A stretch of DNA of 64,000 nt from Eudorina sp. 2006-703-Eu-15 (lineage: Eukaryota; Chlorophyta; Chlorophyceae; Chlamydomonadales; Volvocaceae): positions 39,241 to 103,240 of the forward strand of contig BDSI01000235.1 of assembly GCA_003117195.1 (NCBI GenBank). The letters run 5' to 3'. The stretch's first letter is position 1. Each line of letters begins with the position of its first letter. The position numbers and the translations under genes were made by a program. Below are positions 45,840 to 56,645 of the stretch, one piece after another. The notes under the pieces were generated by a model. The model saw nothing but the letters and a program-made list of their open reading frames with translations. It did not search any database and had not been told where the DNA came from.

Positions 45840-47276
45840 GCTCATGGGGTCTCCAGGGAATGGAGCGAGCCTCGTACTTGATGCACCTAAACACATCCGG
45901 CAGGACGACAGAAAGGGCGGCAAAGGCTGTGGGCCTGCCATGAAGCTTCGCCCCGTCTCTCCCAGACTCCCCCTCCCCATCGGCCCGCCGGCAGGTGGGG
46001 GAGATCCTGACACGGGGCCTGGACGCTGCCCAGCCCGCCAACGTGCACAGCCTGCGGGTGCCCTGGCTGGAGGTGGAGGTGGAGGCGGAGGACACCGCGC
46101 TGCAGTGGCCGGGCAACAGGGACGGAGAGCCGGTGCCGCCGGGCCGCAGGTGGGGAGCGGGCGGGGTCAGATCTGCGCGCGGCCTTTGTCCACTGTCGAT
46201 GGTGGGGACGTTGTGGTTTGGAGGTTGGCGTTGGCGGTGTCTGGAGGGTTTACTACCTGACCAGATGGCACCTGCCCTGAGACCTGCCCTGAGACCTGCC
46301 CTGACATGACGGGGGCCCGCAGCTTCCTGTTGGAGGCGCTGCCCCGGCGTGTCACGATGCACTTGCCGGACAGCTGCCGGCCGCTGCTGACGGAGGGCGC
46401 CGACCCACGGGTCAACGCGCCCGTCATCGCCATCAACCGCATGCGCAAGGGCATGGTCAAGGCCATGCTGGCCCAGGTCAGATGTGCGCTGGATGTGGAC
46501 GTAGAGGGGAAGGAGCGTGTGGTTGCATCACTGAGGGACCTCAGGTCACATCTTGACGCAGCACGCAACGTTAAGCAGCATGGGCGCGAGCGCTCGCGCG
46601 CAAATTGTATGTTCAAATCGTATCCAAGTACCCAAGTACCCAACCCGGAGGCTTATATACTTGCCGCATGTGTTTAGAGGAGAGACCCGCCCGACCCACC
46701 GCATGTGTGTGATACCGTAAGTCAGGAATACCACACAGACGGCCGAACCTAGCCGCGAGCCGGTACGCGCGCGGCGGGCAGTGGGCGCCGGTCGGAGTGA
46801 GAGGGGCGGAGTGCGGAGTGCGTGTGGGAGGGGTGCCGGGGTGTGTGTGGGGGGCGCGGGTTGCTGTGGGTTGGCCTGTCCTGCATCACCCGCACAGCGG
46901 TTGACGACCCCGTGTTGTACGACAGGTACGGCGCTTCAAGCGGATCATCCCGGGCAGCCGGCCCTGGTGGCAAGGTATGGCGCTGGGGCTCCTGGCTCGG
47001 GCGCCGCTGGTGCTGCTGGGCTTCGCGGCCGGGTACGCCGTCGCCAGCCGCCGGGTCAGGAGCAGCGGTGCTGCTGAGCAGGGCAAGGCTGCCGCCACCC
47101 GCAGCGGCACCGCCAAGGACAAGAAGAAGGGCAAGCAGGGCACTTCGGGCCGGGGGGAAGGGAAGGGCTCGGGCGAGAAGGAGAGGGGCTCGGAGTCCGG
47201 CGATGGTGTCGGCCGACGGGTGCGGGCGATCCTGCCTTGGTGGCCGACCCGCAAGGAGGTGGGCGTCGCGGTGTGA
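41678..47276 (+). CDS. YegS/diacylglycerol-kinase-type lipid kinase with C-terminal membrane segment
   Basis: Predicted ATP-dependent kinase of a lipid hydroxyl (diacylglycerol, sphingoid base or similar). Exons 41678-42004, 42346-42432, 43127-43210, 43579-43656, 44011-44113, 44697-45010, 45351-45413, 45564-45647, 45995-46149, 46323-46476 and 46926-47276 keep frame; about 599 aa. After an Ala/Ser-rich, possibly transit-peptide-like N-terminus comes the kinase fold: RVSVILHGKRADEVDVRAAV, the nucleotide-binding AAGGDGTLNEVVAAL, LMPMGTSNDFAAVTGIP, LDVGLLNGE, FMNTATLGASSELG and DALLDDGLLDITYV. A 60-residue Ala/Pro-rich insert lies in exon 6. The end has a membrane-like segment (ARAPLVLLGFAAGYAVA) and a basic tail (KDKKKGK). 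Exon 2 seems to end at AAG^GC, a GC-AG intron that contains a tRNA gene. Substrate cannot be told from sequence. Confidence 0.88.
42698..42795 (+). tRNA. tRNA-Ile (AAT anticodon) with a 24-base intron
   Basis: Full cloverleaf: acceptor GGCCGCT pairs with AGTGGCC (discriminator A at 42795), D-arm TAGCTCAGCTGGTTAGAGC, anticodon stem TGGTG/CGCCA with loop CTAATAA (anticodon AAT at 42732-42734), T-arm ATCGGTTCGATCCCGAT. A 24-base intron (42736-42759) interrupts at the canonical position one base 3' of the anticodon. The mature tRNA is 74 nt. It lies, in the same orientation, inside the second intron of the lipid kinase gene. A and B boxes look intact. Confidence 0.95.
44409..44618. repeat. Seven identical 30-bp tandem repeats in an intron
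   Basis: The 30-base unit starts at TGACCCATGGGTCCAGG and repeats seven times without change. It includes the palindrome ACCCATGGGT. The array lies in the intron between lipid kinase exons 5 and 6 and ends about 78 bases before the acceptor. Confidence 0.97.
45713..45840. repeat. (GTC)n microsatellite in lipid kinase intron
   Basis: About 42 GTC/GCC triplets, the last half pure GTC, in the intron between exons 8 and 9. It is open in every frame on at least one strand, which produces spurious poly-Val, poly-Arg and poly-Asp frames. Confidence 0.95.
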
Positions 47277-48854
47277 TGTGGGGCGTCGCGGTGTGATGTG
47301 GCGGAGTAGTATGCAAGGACGGAGGTGGCGCCGCACAGGATGCCCTTGCCTTCACAAGCTGATGGGGGGCTGGGCGAGTGCCGGCTGCCGGATTCAGGGA
47401 GCTGCGGCCAGCCGTCACAACACAGAAACGGCCGCGGCAGCATCTGCATCAGTCCGGTGTTCCGGGAGGTGCCTGCGGCCGGTTTGATATTGAAGCGGGT
47501 TCCGCGTGCATTATCAATGTGCGGAAGTTGCACAGCGCGACGATTTTAGTATGGTCATGGCGACCTGTGCCCGCATGGGCGGCATGGCGCAGGGGGCGGC
47601 GGGAGGGGCTGATGTGAGGAAGGCGGCATTGATTCAACTGCGCGCAGGCTAACCCAACGGCGGTGGCAAAGTACGGCGCACGCGGTACGGCATCCCAACC
47701 GCCGTACCGTGGGACCATTATCCGTGCGCTGTGGGCTAACCACCCGGTATTCGGACTGCCGCCTGAAATGTGTACGGCTGCGATACGGGGGAAGCAGAAG
47801 AGGCAAAATGCCACGGAAAGGAACTCTATACACACACACGGGCTATCCGGGCGGCTATGTGGGAAGTGAACTGCTCAGAGGTGGTGCGGGGGCGGTACGG
47901 CACACGACATGTCATCAATACACCAAGTTCACGAGGGTTCACGACGGGCATGGTCATCGTTCTTCAGAAGGTTGCGAGTTGCGAGTGCGGGTGCTTACTG
48001 GCCAGTGCTGTTGTTCGTTGTTACCACGGGTATATCCCTTCTGCAAGGCGGGAGCTATACCTCAGATTCAGGATTGTGCTCAACACTGGTTGCGCTGGGG
48101 TGTGCTGCGTTGTGTGGATGGTCAGGAAGGGGCATCTGGCGTTGTGTGGATGGTCAGGAAGGGGCATCTGGCGAACGACTGTACGTACTGGACTAATTCG
48201 ACGTGCGAGATGTTGGCCCGGCGGCTGGACGTTGGATGTGGATTTCGATTGCTGCAATGGATTGGCGAACGACCCTCGCTTTGCCTGAGGTGTTACGGTT
48301 CGTGCCCTGCTTGTTGCCGTGTCCTTCAGAACAACTTAAGAACGGCAGAAAACGGAGAGGAGCGGTCAACCGCCGCGAGCATGTCTTCAATGGGACCTCA
48401 GGATTAGAACAAAGCTTCAAGAAATCATAATTCTCGGCGAACTTCTAAATCATTGACCTGGCGCCTAATTACTTACCGCGGACCTTAATCCAGTTTTGTT
48501 CCTGCTTCGGAAATCGCCGAATCCGACTTGAGGCGCAGCGAGACGTACTAATCCGTTGTATGTCAGATTTTTGCCATGATATGTAATATTCTTTGCCTGC
48601 TGCAAGCCTGTATGTAAGGTTTTAGTGGAGGCCCTCCAGGGCAGGTACGCGCTTGCAATATGCCCAAGAAAAACAGGGAAAACCCATTAGGTTGCACAAA
48701 CTTCATTAATTAATCAAAATCATCCATTATCAATTCTACTGCAATATTCGTATTACACCCTGAATCGCTAAATCGACAGAAAACGTTGCCGACGACATGA
48801 AGCCCGGCCGACTTGCTCCTGACTGAGCCTCCGATATCGGATATATTGGGGCCT
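47277..48854. other. Intergenic region after lipid kinase
   Basis: Overlapping frames up to 232 codons run through 47709-48407 but show no family motifs and no shared splice logic. A direct repeat of about 28 bases (GTTGTGTGGATGGTCAGGAA and following) occurs twice near 48110-48168. The AT-rich 48430-48850 part should hold the promoter and 5' UTR of the next gene, including a 9-codon upstream frame (ATGAAGCCCGGC) at 48797. Confidence 0.4.
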
Positions 48855-50984
48855 ATGATACTTGTGGAAATCTCGTCGCTCAAAGTCGATCAAGGCAGCG
48901 ATGAGCTCCCTGTCCGGGCGGCCTCGGTTGAGGACCTGCGGGGTCCCCTCAGCCGGGAGGACGTCGCCTTCCTGCAGGCCTGGGTGGACTTCGCACCACC
49001 CGACGCTGGCCAGCAGTTCTGCGACACAGCCGTCGCAGAGGACTTGGGCGACATCGAGGTCGGCCCCGAAACGCTGGTCCTGGCGACGCGCAAGTTCGCG
49101 CTGACTCAGCGCATCGCGATGCTCCGGGACGATGACCTGCTCCCCCGCGGCAGCGGCTACCGGACGTACGGCAACGCAGTCTACTCCCCCCGCGCATCCC
49201 GGCGCACCCTCCTGGGCAGCTGCCAGCTGTGCTTCAACCCCCTGTTCGGTGCCTCCTTCCACGACGACCCCCGCAACGGAGCCTACCCGGAGGGCAGCGA
49301 TGATGACGACGACGACGGCGACCTGGACGATGTGCTGACGCAGCGCCTAGTAAGGAATCACCTGCCGTACGAGTACGAGGCGCTGATGCGCGCCGACATG
49401 CGGGATCTGGAGGCGTACGACCTCATCCACTGGTCACCAGATGATCTGGTGGACGCCGCCCTGGAGCGGGACTTTGGGTCCGCACAGCTGCACAGGGAGG
49501 AGGCGGACGGGGAGAGGGAAGAGGAAGAGTGCTGGGGGGTGGAGGCAGGAGAAGGCCTAGGGAAGGAGGCGCCGCTGCTGCTGCTGAGAGGGCCGCCGAG
49601 CAGTGCTGGCGGCGATGGTGGTGGGGGGACCAGCTGCGGTGGCTGTGGCGGCAATGATGGGGGTAGTGCCATTTGCGCCGGCGGCAGCAGTGGGTGTGGA
49701 GGCAGCAGCGGAGACAGCAACGGCCGCTCCCAGGCGGTGTGTTCCTACAGGGACAGCGAGGCATGGCTCACGGCGGCCGCACCGTGCACCCCGTCGGCAA
49801 GGACCACCACGCCGTCGTGCTTCAGATCGCCTGCATCGGTGGCGGCGCCGTCGCCGCGGCCGCCGCCGCCCTCGGCGTGTCCGGCCGCTGCCATAGATGC
49901 CGCAGGCGCTGCATCCACCCCTGGCGGAGCCGGCAGCAGCAGCAGCAGCAGTTGCAGCAGCAGCAATGGTGCAACCAATTATATAAGTAAAGCAGAGGAA
50001 GCTGACTGGCAACACTTCTTAGACGGACTCGGGGAGCTGTCGTACGAGTACGAAGCACTTATGCAAGCTGACATGCAGGATCTGGAGGCGTACGGCATGG
50101 TTAATTGGTCTCCGGACGACTTGGTAGGCGCCGCCTTGGGGCTGGACATCCCCACGCTGCCCGTGCCGCCGGCTGCGACTGACCCACGGGTCAGTCCGCC
50201 GTCCGCCCCGGCCAGCCCCGACCCGGGCGAGCTGGCGCCGGCTACGCCCACCACCCCGCAGCTCAAGGAGGCGCCTTGGGGCCGGGGGCTGGGCCTGGAG
50301 GATTCCCTGCCATTCGACGGGGGCAACAGCCGCGGCGACGGCGCCGCTGCCCTCCCTGCCGCCGAGCGGGGTGACGTCCGCGAGCGTGGCGCAGGGAGCC
50401 TTCCCTTCGGCAGCACGCTGCCCTCCCTGGCGCTGCCGTCTGCGCCCTGCCTGTCCGCACCCACTGACCTCTGCGCCTCGCCCCCCGGGCCAACCACGCC
50501 GGCCGCCAGCTGCGAGCCGCCGTCGTGCTTCCAGGGCCCGGCGGCGAGGGCCCTGGCGCGCATGATCGTGGACACCGTGGCAGCGGAGGCGGCCGCGGCC
50601 GAGGCCACATGTGCGACCACACACGCGGCGGTATCAGCGGGGCTGTACTGCGAATGGCCTATTGTGGGATGCGGCGGCTGCGCTTACGACGGTGTAACCG
50701 CTGCCGGTGGAGGCGGCGGTGGAGGCAACGGTGGCGGCAAAGGCGGCGGTCAGGAAACGACCGACGCACTGGGTTTGGCAGCAGATGATGATGGTGATGC
50801 TGATTGGCGTCGCTTCCTCGGCGAGCTTGGACATTTGCCGTACGAGTTCGAGGCGCTCATGCTGGCCGATATGCGTGATCTTGAAGCGTATGATCTCGTA
50901 CATTGGTCGGTGGACGAGCTCGTAGAAGCAACGTTGGCCCGTGGCCTGGGCCCGTGTGGACCGGCGGCAGCGGCTGTGCATTAA
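48855..50984 (+). CDS. Uncharacterised 709-aa protein with three copies of a novel 34-residue motif
   Basis: Uninterrupted frame from ATG 48855 to TAA 50984, apparently intronless. Family not recognised. The N-terminal 140 residues are globular-looking (DVAFLQAWVDFAPPDAGQQF, LATRKFALTQRIAML, SCQLCFNPLFGASF). The rest is low-complexity Gly/Ser/Pro/Ala linker separating three related units at 49362-49463, 50037-50138 and 50835-50936. Consensus: PYEYEALM.ADMRDLEAYDL, then .HWSPDDLV.AAL. Copies 2 and 3 are preceded by a shared helix-like lead (ADWQHFLDGLGE, ADWRRFLGELGH). No signal peptide or membrane segment; acidic overall (a run of six Asp follows the N-terminal part). The motif looks like a small helical protein-binding unit, but that is inference. 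A TGTAA signal lies 104 bases past the stop. Confidence 0.8.
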   Translation: MILVEISSLKVDQGSDELPVRAASVEDLRGPLSREDVAFLQAWVDFAPPDAGQQFCDTAVAEDLGDIEVGPETLVLATRKFALTQRIAMLRDDDLLPRGSGYRTYGNAVYSPRASRRTLLGSCQLCFNPLFGASFHDDPRNGAYPEGSDDDDDDGDLDDVLTQRLVRNHLPYEYEALMRADMRDLEAYDLIHWSPDDLVDAALERDFGSAQLHREEADGEREEEECWGVEAGEGLGKEAPLLLLRGPPSSAGGDGGGGTSCGGCGGNDGGSAICAGGSSGCGGSSGDSNGRSQAVCSYRDSEAWLTAAAPCTPSARTTTPSCFRSPASVAAPSPRPPPPSACPAAAIDAAGAASTPGGAGSSSSSSCSSSNGATNYISKAEEADWQHFLDGLGELSYEYEALMQADMQDLEAYGMVNWSPDDLVGAALGLDIPTLPVPPAATDPRVSPPSAPASPDPGELAPATPTTPQLKEAPWGRGLGLEDSLPFDGGNSRGDGAAALPAAERGDVRERGAGSLPFGSTLPSLALPSAPCLSAPTDLCASPPGPTTPAASCEPPSCFQGPAARALARMIVDTVAAEAAAAEATCATTHAAVSAGLYCEWPIVGCGGCAYDGVTAAGGGGGGGNGGGKGGGQETTDALGLAADDDGDADWRRFLGELGHLPYEFEALMLADMRDLEAYDLVHWSVDELVEATLARGLGPCGPAAAAVH
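49362..49463 (+). other. 34-aa motif, copy 1
   Basis: LPYEYEALMRADMRDLEAYD followed by LIHWSPDDLVDAAL. It lies directly after the Asp-rich run. Confidence 0.85.
50037..50138 (+). other. 34-aa motif, copy 2
   Basis: LSYEYEALMQADMQDLEAYG followed by MVNWSPDDLVGAAL. Differs from copy 1 at 8 of 34 positions, mostly conservatively. Confidence 0.85.
50835..50936 (+). other. 34-aa motif, copy 3
   Basis: LPYEFEALMLADMRDLEAYD followed by LVHWSVDELVEATL, only 16 residues from the C-terminus. Confidence 0.85.
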
Positions 50985-52009
50985 GGTTATCCTGAGTTGG
51001 CGATGTCCACGTTAAGTGGAAGACCTGTTACGTTACGTTGACCTTGACAAAACATGGTACTGGGCCGATTTCCTGGAACATTACCCATGTAACCGCCAAC
51101 CCCGCCCGACGCTCGCCTAACCGCCAACCCGCAACCGCCCCCAGCTGACCTCCAGGGCCCCGAACCCCGTCAGCAGTGTCTGTCCCGCCACGCCGAGTCA
51201 ATTTGTTCGCTAAGGCCGGCCCAGCCAGCAAGGAAGTGAGCGACAAGTGCAGTCTGCTGAAGACAAAACCTCTAAACTAGGCGGGTGTCGACTGAAGCAC
51301 GCTTAACTTCTTACGGTGAGGGCCGCCCCGACGGTTATGTGGGCCCCTTGCATCCGCTGGGTTGCATGGGTCGACACCCCGGAGCCCTCCGTACATCGTC
51401 GTACACGCATGCTGCAGTACATGTGTATCACATCGCACACCAGGACGCCATCGAGACGACTCGAATCACAACACACAGTACCCAACGACGAGCGCACCCA
51501 AGACGCACAAGCATAACAGGCTAAGCCACGGCGGCTGCGGCGCCCAGTAAGGCCCACTAGCTACCGAGGTCCAGGCAACAGCACGACACACAGGGATGTG
51601 TCTCTGTGCGCGCGTTAGCAGGCAGTCGGAAGAACCGCCAACCCTTGCCAACAATCATTCCACCGGTACACATTTGGATAGGTTCTCAGAGGGTACCGTA
51701 ACTACGGTATCAGTATCTGAGCGGCCATATGGCGGCGTCCCATGGGCCAGCCAGCCTTGGGGAAACGAGCCCAGTGTTCCGCATCCAATCGCCCGGCCAG
51801 CTGGATGGGCCGAGCCAACATTCATGACACTGCTCTTGTCCAACGTGACATAGCCGTACAGCATGCCATGCTGTCGCAGCGCCGCCCGCCATGTACCGCG
51901 CCGTACACGACCCCCTGCCGACCAACAGCTAGCTCCCAAAACCATTCCTCAAAGCTCTTTCGTCACTCAACAGACTACCGCATAGCGCCCCCCGCCCAAG
52001 TCGAGCCCC
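50985..52009. other. Intergenic stretch after the three-motif gene
   Basis: No assigned gene. A minus-strand frame at 51655-51945 (containing QHGMLYGYVTLDKSSVMNVG) looks somewhat protein-like but has no family match I can name. Confidence 0.35.
51088..51092 (+). terminator. Putative TGTAA polyadenylation signal
   Basis: The volvocine poly(A) signal TGTAA lies 104 bases downstream of the stop codon of the three-motif gene. A five-base match is weak evidence on its own. Confidence 0.4.
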
Positions 52010-53275
52010 CGCGACGATCAGCGTTCGTACGAACATCGTCGGTGCGAAAGAGCAGCTGCAGCCCGCAACATACAGCTTCCGCAACCCCCCGTCCAAAAGG
52101 GGTGCCGCTCCCGAGTACGGCACATCCGAGCCGAAGACTTCACAAACCTCGGCATACCACCCTCCACCCCACCCTCAGCACAATCGTGTGAAACTGCAGC
52201 ATTATGACCGCAGACTGGCACACCTTTGTGAGGGGAAGGTACGTTACACATCAGCGCCGCACCCCACACCGCGCCCGCTCACTCCATTCCTCGGCTTCCC
52301 TTTGTGCATCGCCATGACCTCGGACATCGCTCGCGGCGCGGCACCCCCTTCTACAACCTCAGGTCGGTAAAGTATCTGTCCGTTTCGGGTTGGGTCGGGT
52401 TCGCATTTTGCTTGCTACTGCACCGGCGGCAGCGCGGCCGCGCCGCCACGCGCCTCTCTATATTTCCATTGCTATGCAGGTACCGCCCCACGTAAGTATA
52501 CTGAGTTGTGCTGGGTGTGCCCGGGTTCGTTCTTCGGATTTATTTCTTTTTTCAATTTAACCCCACAGCAACTGGGACCCACCCTTCCCTGCTGCGTCCA
52601 CCATACACCAGACGGATATAGCTTATTTCAAGCATGTCCTCCTTGAACCCACTCATTCGTTGCAACATTCACCCACCCACCCACCGTGACCACACGAGCT
52701 GGATGTGACCAGGTCTGTTCTGGGCTTATTTCCTGCTTTCACCCGCCCACCCTCCTTCCCAGCTGACCAGCCCTCTCCTGCACCACCGCACCTCAATTTA
52801 ACCACCGCACCCCACCGGGTGCCAGCCCCCAGCAACACTCCTCCTCCTCAAGCCTCCCGCTACCCCCCGCCCATCCTAGTCCGATTCCAGTTCCCCAGCT
52901 TCGCCCCGTGCCACCTTGGAAACTCAACCCGAGCGGCCCCAACATCGGCGGCGCCGCTCCGCCTCCCCGACCCCCCTGCCCCTGTGCCCCACGCCTCCAC
53001 CCACGCCCTCCGCTCCTCGCGGCGGTGGTCGGTCCGCGGGTGTGAGCTGCGAGAAGCTCACGTCCGCGGACCGACCACCGCCGCCAGCAGCCCTGCAGCC
53101 GCCGCCCATGGTGTCCCGCCACCGCCACCACCACGCCACACCACGCCACGGGCCGCACCGCGCGCAGCCAGCTGCCGCCGCTCGCCAGCAGCCCCGCGGC
53201 TCGGCGCTGGCGGCTGGGCAGGCATTCCCAGGGGCCAGCGTCAGGGACGGCGGGCGATGGCAAGGGGAATGAGCA
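52010..53275. repeat. Duplicated block, left copy
   Basis: Shares long near-identical stretches, in the same order and orientation, with about 55470-56645: AACATCGTCGGTGCGAAAGA at 52032 and 55480, GAGCTGGATGTGACC at 52697 and 55861, CATGGTGTCCCGCCACCGCC at 53108 and 56187, and GGGCAGGCATTCCCAGGGG at 53215 and 56576. The copies are interrupted by indels. This copy lacks about 290 bases that in the right copy encode ankyrin-type exon 2. Confidence 0.8.
53020..53262 (-). pseudogene. Remnant of ankyrin-type gene exon 2
   Basis: Minus-strand frame matching the C-terminal tail of the intact paralogue's last exon (QRRAAGLLASG.SWLRAVRP, VAWCGVVVAVAGHH). The repeat-encoding part is deleted and no upstream exon is present, so it cannot make the parent protein. 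It arose with the duplicated block. Confidence 0.65.
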
Positions 53276-54460
53276 GGAAGCCGTCTGAGGATCTCCTCAC
53301 AATATCGGAACTGACACCGGCACTGCAACCAACAGCAGCGTAAACGACAAGCAGATGAGGGTGCCGTACACCTTTGGGCAACAGAACGGACGGGGATCCC
53401 TCTGGCATCCAACCTGGACCCTTGCAAGAGAGCGCTGAGTACAGAGCGGCCCGGCAGCTGGAGACGCCGTCGTGAAGATAGCCATGCTGTTCGTGTGCTG
53501 ATGCAGTGGATGCCGACACGGCCAAGGCGGCGGAGCTCAGCCGGCGCAACATTGAGCACACGAACAGCATGCCCACCGGCGTGCCCTGCTGCAAGGGCTC
53601 CAGCAGCAGCCAGAAGCCGGGGCCACACGGGCCCCGGAATACCGCAACGGTCAGGATGGGCAGTGCCGCCACGAATTCCAGCGACGACCCGAAGGCGCTG
53701 AGGTTGGACAGGCACTTGCCCCAAGCCTCGATGCAGTGTCGGGCCGCAAGAACAATGTTGCTTTCGTGGTCCGTTGTCAGCGATACACGCACCGCGGTTC
53801 CTATGCAGATCCCGTTGCACTCCAAGCGGCTGATGCATGCTCGCGCCTCAGCAGTGCAAAGCAATGCCGCGCCGCCTGTCGGGGCGGCGAGACGCGCGCG
53901 GGGGGTGGCGGTTGGGGTCAGCACGGTCGAGCAATCACTGGGTGTCCGAGTAAACCACGACGAGCATAAACCAAGCAACGTCTTCAAACCCGGGCATATG
54001 GCCCGGATGAATTCCCGACGAACTCGTTAAGCTTTGTCATGAATACGACAAGAACAGCAGAAAAGCTGTTAGGCAACGTATCAGCGCCGGTTTCCCAATG
54101 CGCGGACTGAGGCAGCAGCAACCGGCTTTGTAACTCGCCTTTCCCGCAGCCGGTGCAGTCCCAAACCAAGTGCTGTGGCCCACAAGGGCTTTCAGTTTGG
54201 GCGCGGTTTGCAAAATACTTGCTTGTGAACCCGAAGGCAGCACACACACCCAGGCGCTGGAGGCCAAAACCACACATCTCATACCCCGACTCCCTGACCT
54301 CCCTGCACCTGCCCATCAGCCTTACCCGACGGGCTCTGGCCCTCTTTGCCCGCCCTGGACGCCTTCGTGGCGCAATGGTCTTGCGCCGCCTTCAGGAACA
54401 AGCCTGCGGCCCCCAAACGCAGGACATTGCGTTTGTCCTTAGCAGTGTCCGCCAGTAGAC
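53241..54460 (-). CDS. Possible multi-exon gene, membrane-like product, unknown family
   Basis: A 248-codon minus-strand frame (53241-53987) includes hydrophobic stretches (FGSSLEFVAALPILTVAVF, GFWLLLEPLQQGTPVGMLFV) and regularly spaced cysteines. Upstream at about 54325-54460 a frame containing NVLRLGAAGLFLKAAQDH ends at a strong donor (CGG^GTAAGG). A second stretch near 54010-54200 contains TLPNSFSAVLVVFMTKLNEF. The parts could be exons of one membrane-protein gene, but I could not settle phases, start or stop, and do not recognise a family. Confidence 0.28.
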
Positions 54461-55470
54461 GCTTGGTGGCGTCGTGGGAGTCCGCAGTGTATGTGCCTAC
54501 CGAAAGGGGGGGAGAGCAACATCCTTCGTGCAGGATACAGAAGAGGCCATGCTGCTTTGATTTTATTACTATAGTCTCGAAACGCTTGGGTCTCGACCAG
54601 GACGCTACGGTGTGCTGAAAACATTTCCGGGCTATTCGTAGGGCCGCTTCCTCAAATTAGGTGAATCCCTCGCGTCGCGCCCTTACCCCTGTCGCATACA
54701 TGCGTTCCCAACATCCCTTAATCGCTCCCGGTGACGCAAACCCGCGACGTACTTCCGTACGTGGCCCAAATCGCTTCGAAGGTGGTGAAGCCAGCCTCGA
54801 CTAGGGCCGCCTCGGCCGCGCAGAGCTCAGTTGGCGGGAGGTTGGCCTGCACGATTTCGAGTGCAGTATTGATATGGCAATTTCAATTGCAACGTGTTAG
54901 TATAGTTGTTTATCGCTGTGCGTTGCATAATGACAAAACCTGATGCTACGCGCAACGCCCATGCACAGAAAGACACGTAGCTTAACGGCGGCCAGAGTGG
55001 ACGCACCGAGAAGTAAAGTTTGATATTTTGTGCGAACAGCAACTATCCCGTACACCTGGATACGATGTAGCGAGGGACATTTGTTATCTTCGTGAAATTC
55101 GCCGTTGTCCATTTGGAATTGGTATCAGACCGGGCCGCTGGGACCCAATCCCGACCCCTGGGACTCGACCCAGCCGGACTCGGCCACTGGCACGCGACCT
55201 GGCCACTGGGACCCGACCTGTCAATTGGCATCTGACCGCGCCACTGGGACCCGACCCGGCCAATGGATCCGGCCCTGGCCACTGGGAATTTCTGGGACCC
55301 CGAAATGTCAGTACTTCACATTGCGAGTCAGGGGGACATGCCGTTCTGTCCGCTGCCGACAAACAGCCAGCGCCCCAAGGCCATCCCTCAATCCTCCTTC
55401 AGTCACCCTATTGAGTGGCCCGCGCCAAGTCTAACTCGGCGGGCCCCCACGGCAACATCCAGCCCCATGT
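54461..55470. other. Stretch without a supported gene, with degenerate CCACTGGGACCCGACC repeats
   Basis: No assigned exon. From about 55135 to 55290 a degenerate tandem array of a 16-17-base unit (CCACTGGGACCCGACC and variants) repeats roughly eight times. Confidence 0.55.
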
Positions 55471-56645
55471 CCATACGAACATCGTCGGTGCGAAAGAGCA
55501 GCTGCAGCCCGCAACATTCAGCTTCCGCAACCCCCCGTCATGTGGTATCACTGCAACGAATCACCCATCCACCAGAACGGGTGCCGCTCCTGAGTACACC
55601 CAAGTGAAAACCATACACACCCCTGTATGTCATCCTCCAACCTACGTCAACGACATTCATCGGAAACCGCAGCAAGATAGGGAGAGTGGTTCACCAGTTT
55701 TTAGAGAAAGGTACACGTCAGAGCCGCAGCCCAGAGCAACTGGACCCCAGCTTTAACCCCCGCTGCATCGAGCACATACCAAATCAATATTAAACTCTAC
55801 GCATCAATGCCCTCCTCGACACCCATTCGTTGCAACATTCGCCCATCCAGCCTCCCCGGCGAGCTGGATGTGACCGGGTCTGTTCTGGGTTAGTTCTCTG
55901 CTTTCACCCATCCTCCCCGGGGTTCCAGCCACTCCGCACCCCACCGGGCGCCAGCACCCAACACTCGAGCCTCCCACACCCGCCCATGCCGACTCTCTCG
56001 CGTTCGCTAGCTCCACGCGCCGTCTCACCTCAGGCGCCTCAACATCCGCGACGCCACTCCGCCTCCCTGGACCCCCTTAGTAACCCCTGCCCCTGTGCCC
56101 CACACCTCCACCCACGCCCTCCGCTCCGCACAGCTCATGCCCGCGGACCGACCACCGCGGCCAACAGCGCCTGTAGCCGCCGCACATGGTGTCCCGCCAC
56201 CGCCACCACCACGCCACACCACGCCACGGGCCGCACCGCGCGCAGCCAGCTGCAGCCGCTCGCCAGCAGCCCCGCGGCTCGGCGCTGGCGGTCCACCCAC
56301 TCCAGCGCCTCCGCGTCCTTGCGCCAGGGCCGCCGCGCCTCCCTCCACGCCGCCGTCCAGTTGACGGGGCAGCCCTCCTCGTGCAGCCACTGCAGCACCC
56401 GGAGGCTGCAGCCCTGCGCCACGGCGCGCGTGAAGGTGGCGCCCGAGGGGTCCCAGGGGCAGCGCAGGCGGCGCAGGCAGCGCAGTGTGGCCAGGTCGCC
56501 CGCGCGGCCGGCGCAGACGTACGGCTCGCCCGCTTCCTGCTCGAAGGGAGTGGGGGCGGGTTGGGTGGGGCGGGTTGGGCAGGCATTCCCAGGGGGCAGC
56601 GTCAGGGACGGCGGGCGACGGCGTGCTGAATGCTGGGCGCTGAGC
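55471..56645. repeat. Duplicated block, right copy
   Basis: Partner of the block at 52010-53275, about 3.4 kb away and in the same orientation. It includes the intact last exon of the minus-strand ankyrin-type gene and its 3' flank. Confidence 0.8.

Noticed and set aside
45681..45881. Poly-Arg, poly-Val and poly-Asp frames
   Set aside because: Artefacts of the GTC microsatellite in an intron.
49979..50620. 213-codon minus-strand frame
   Set aside because: Antisense to the three-motif gene, whose repeated motif shows the true frame.
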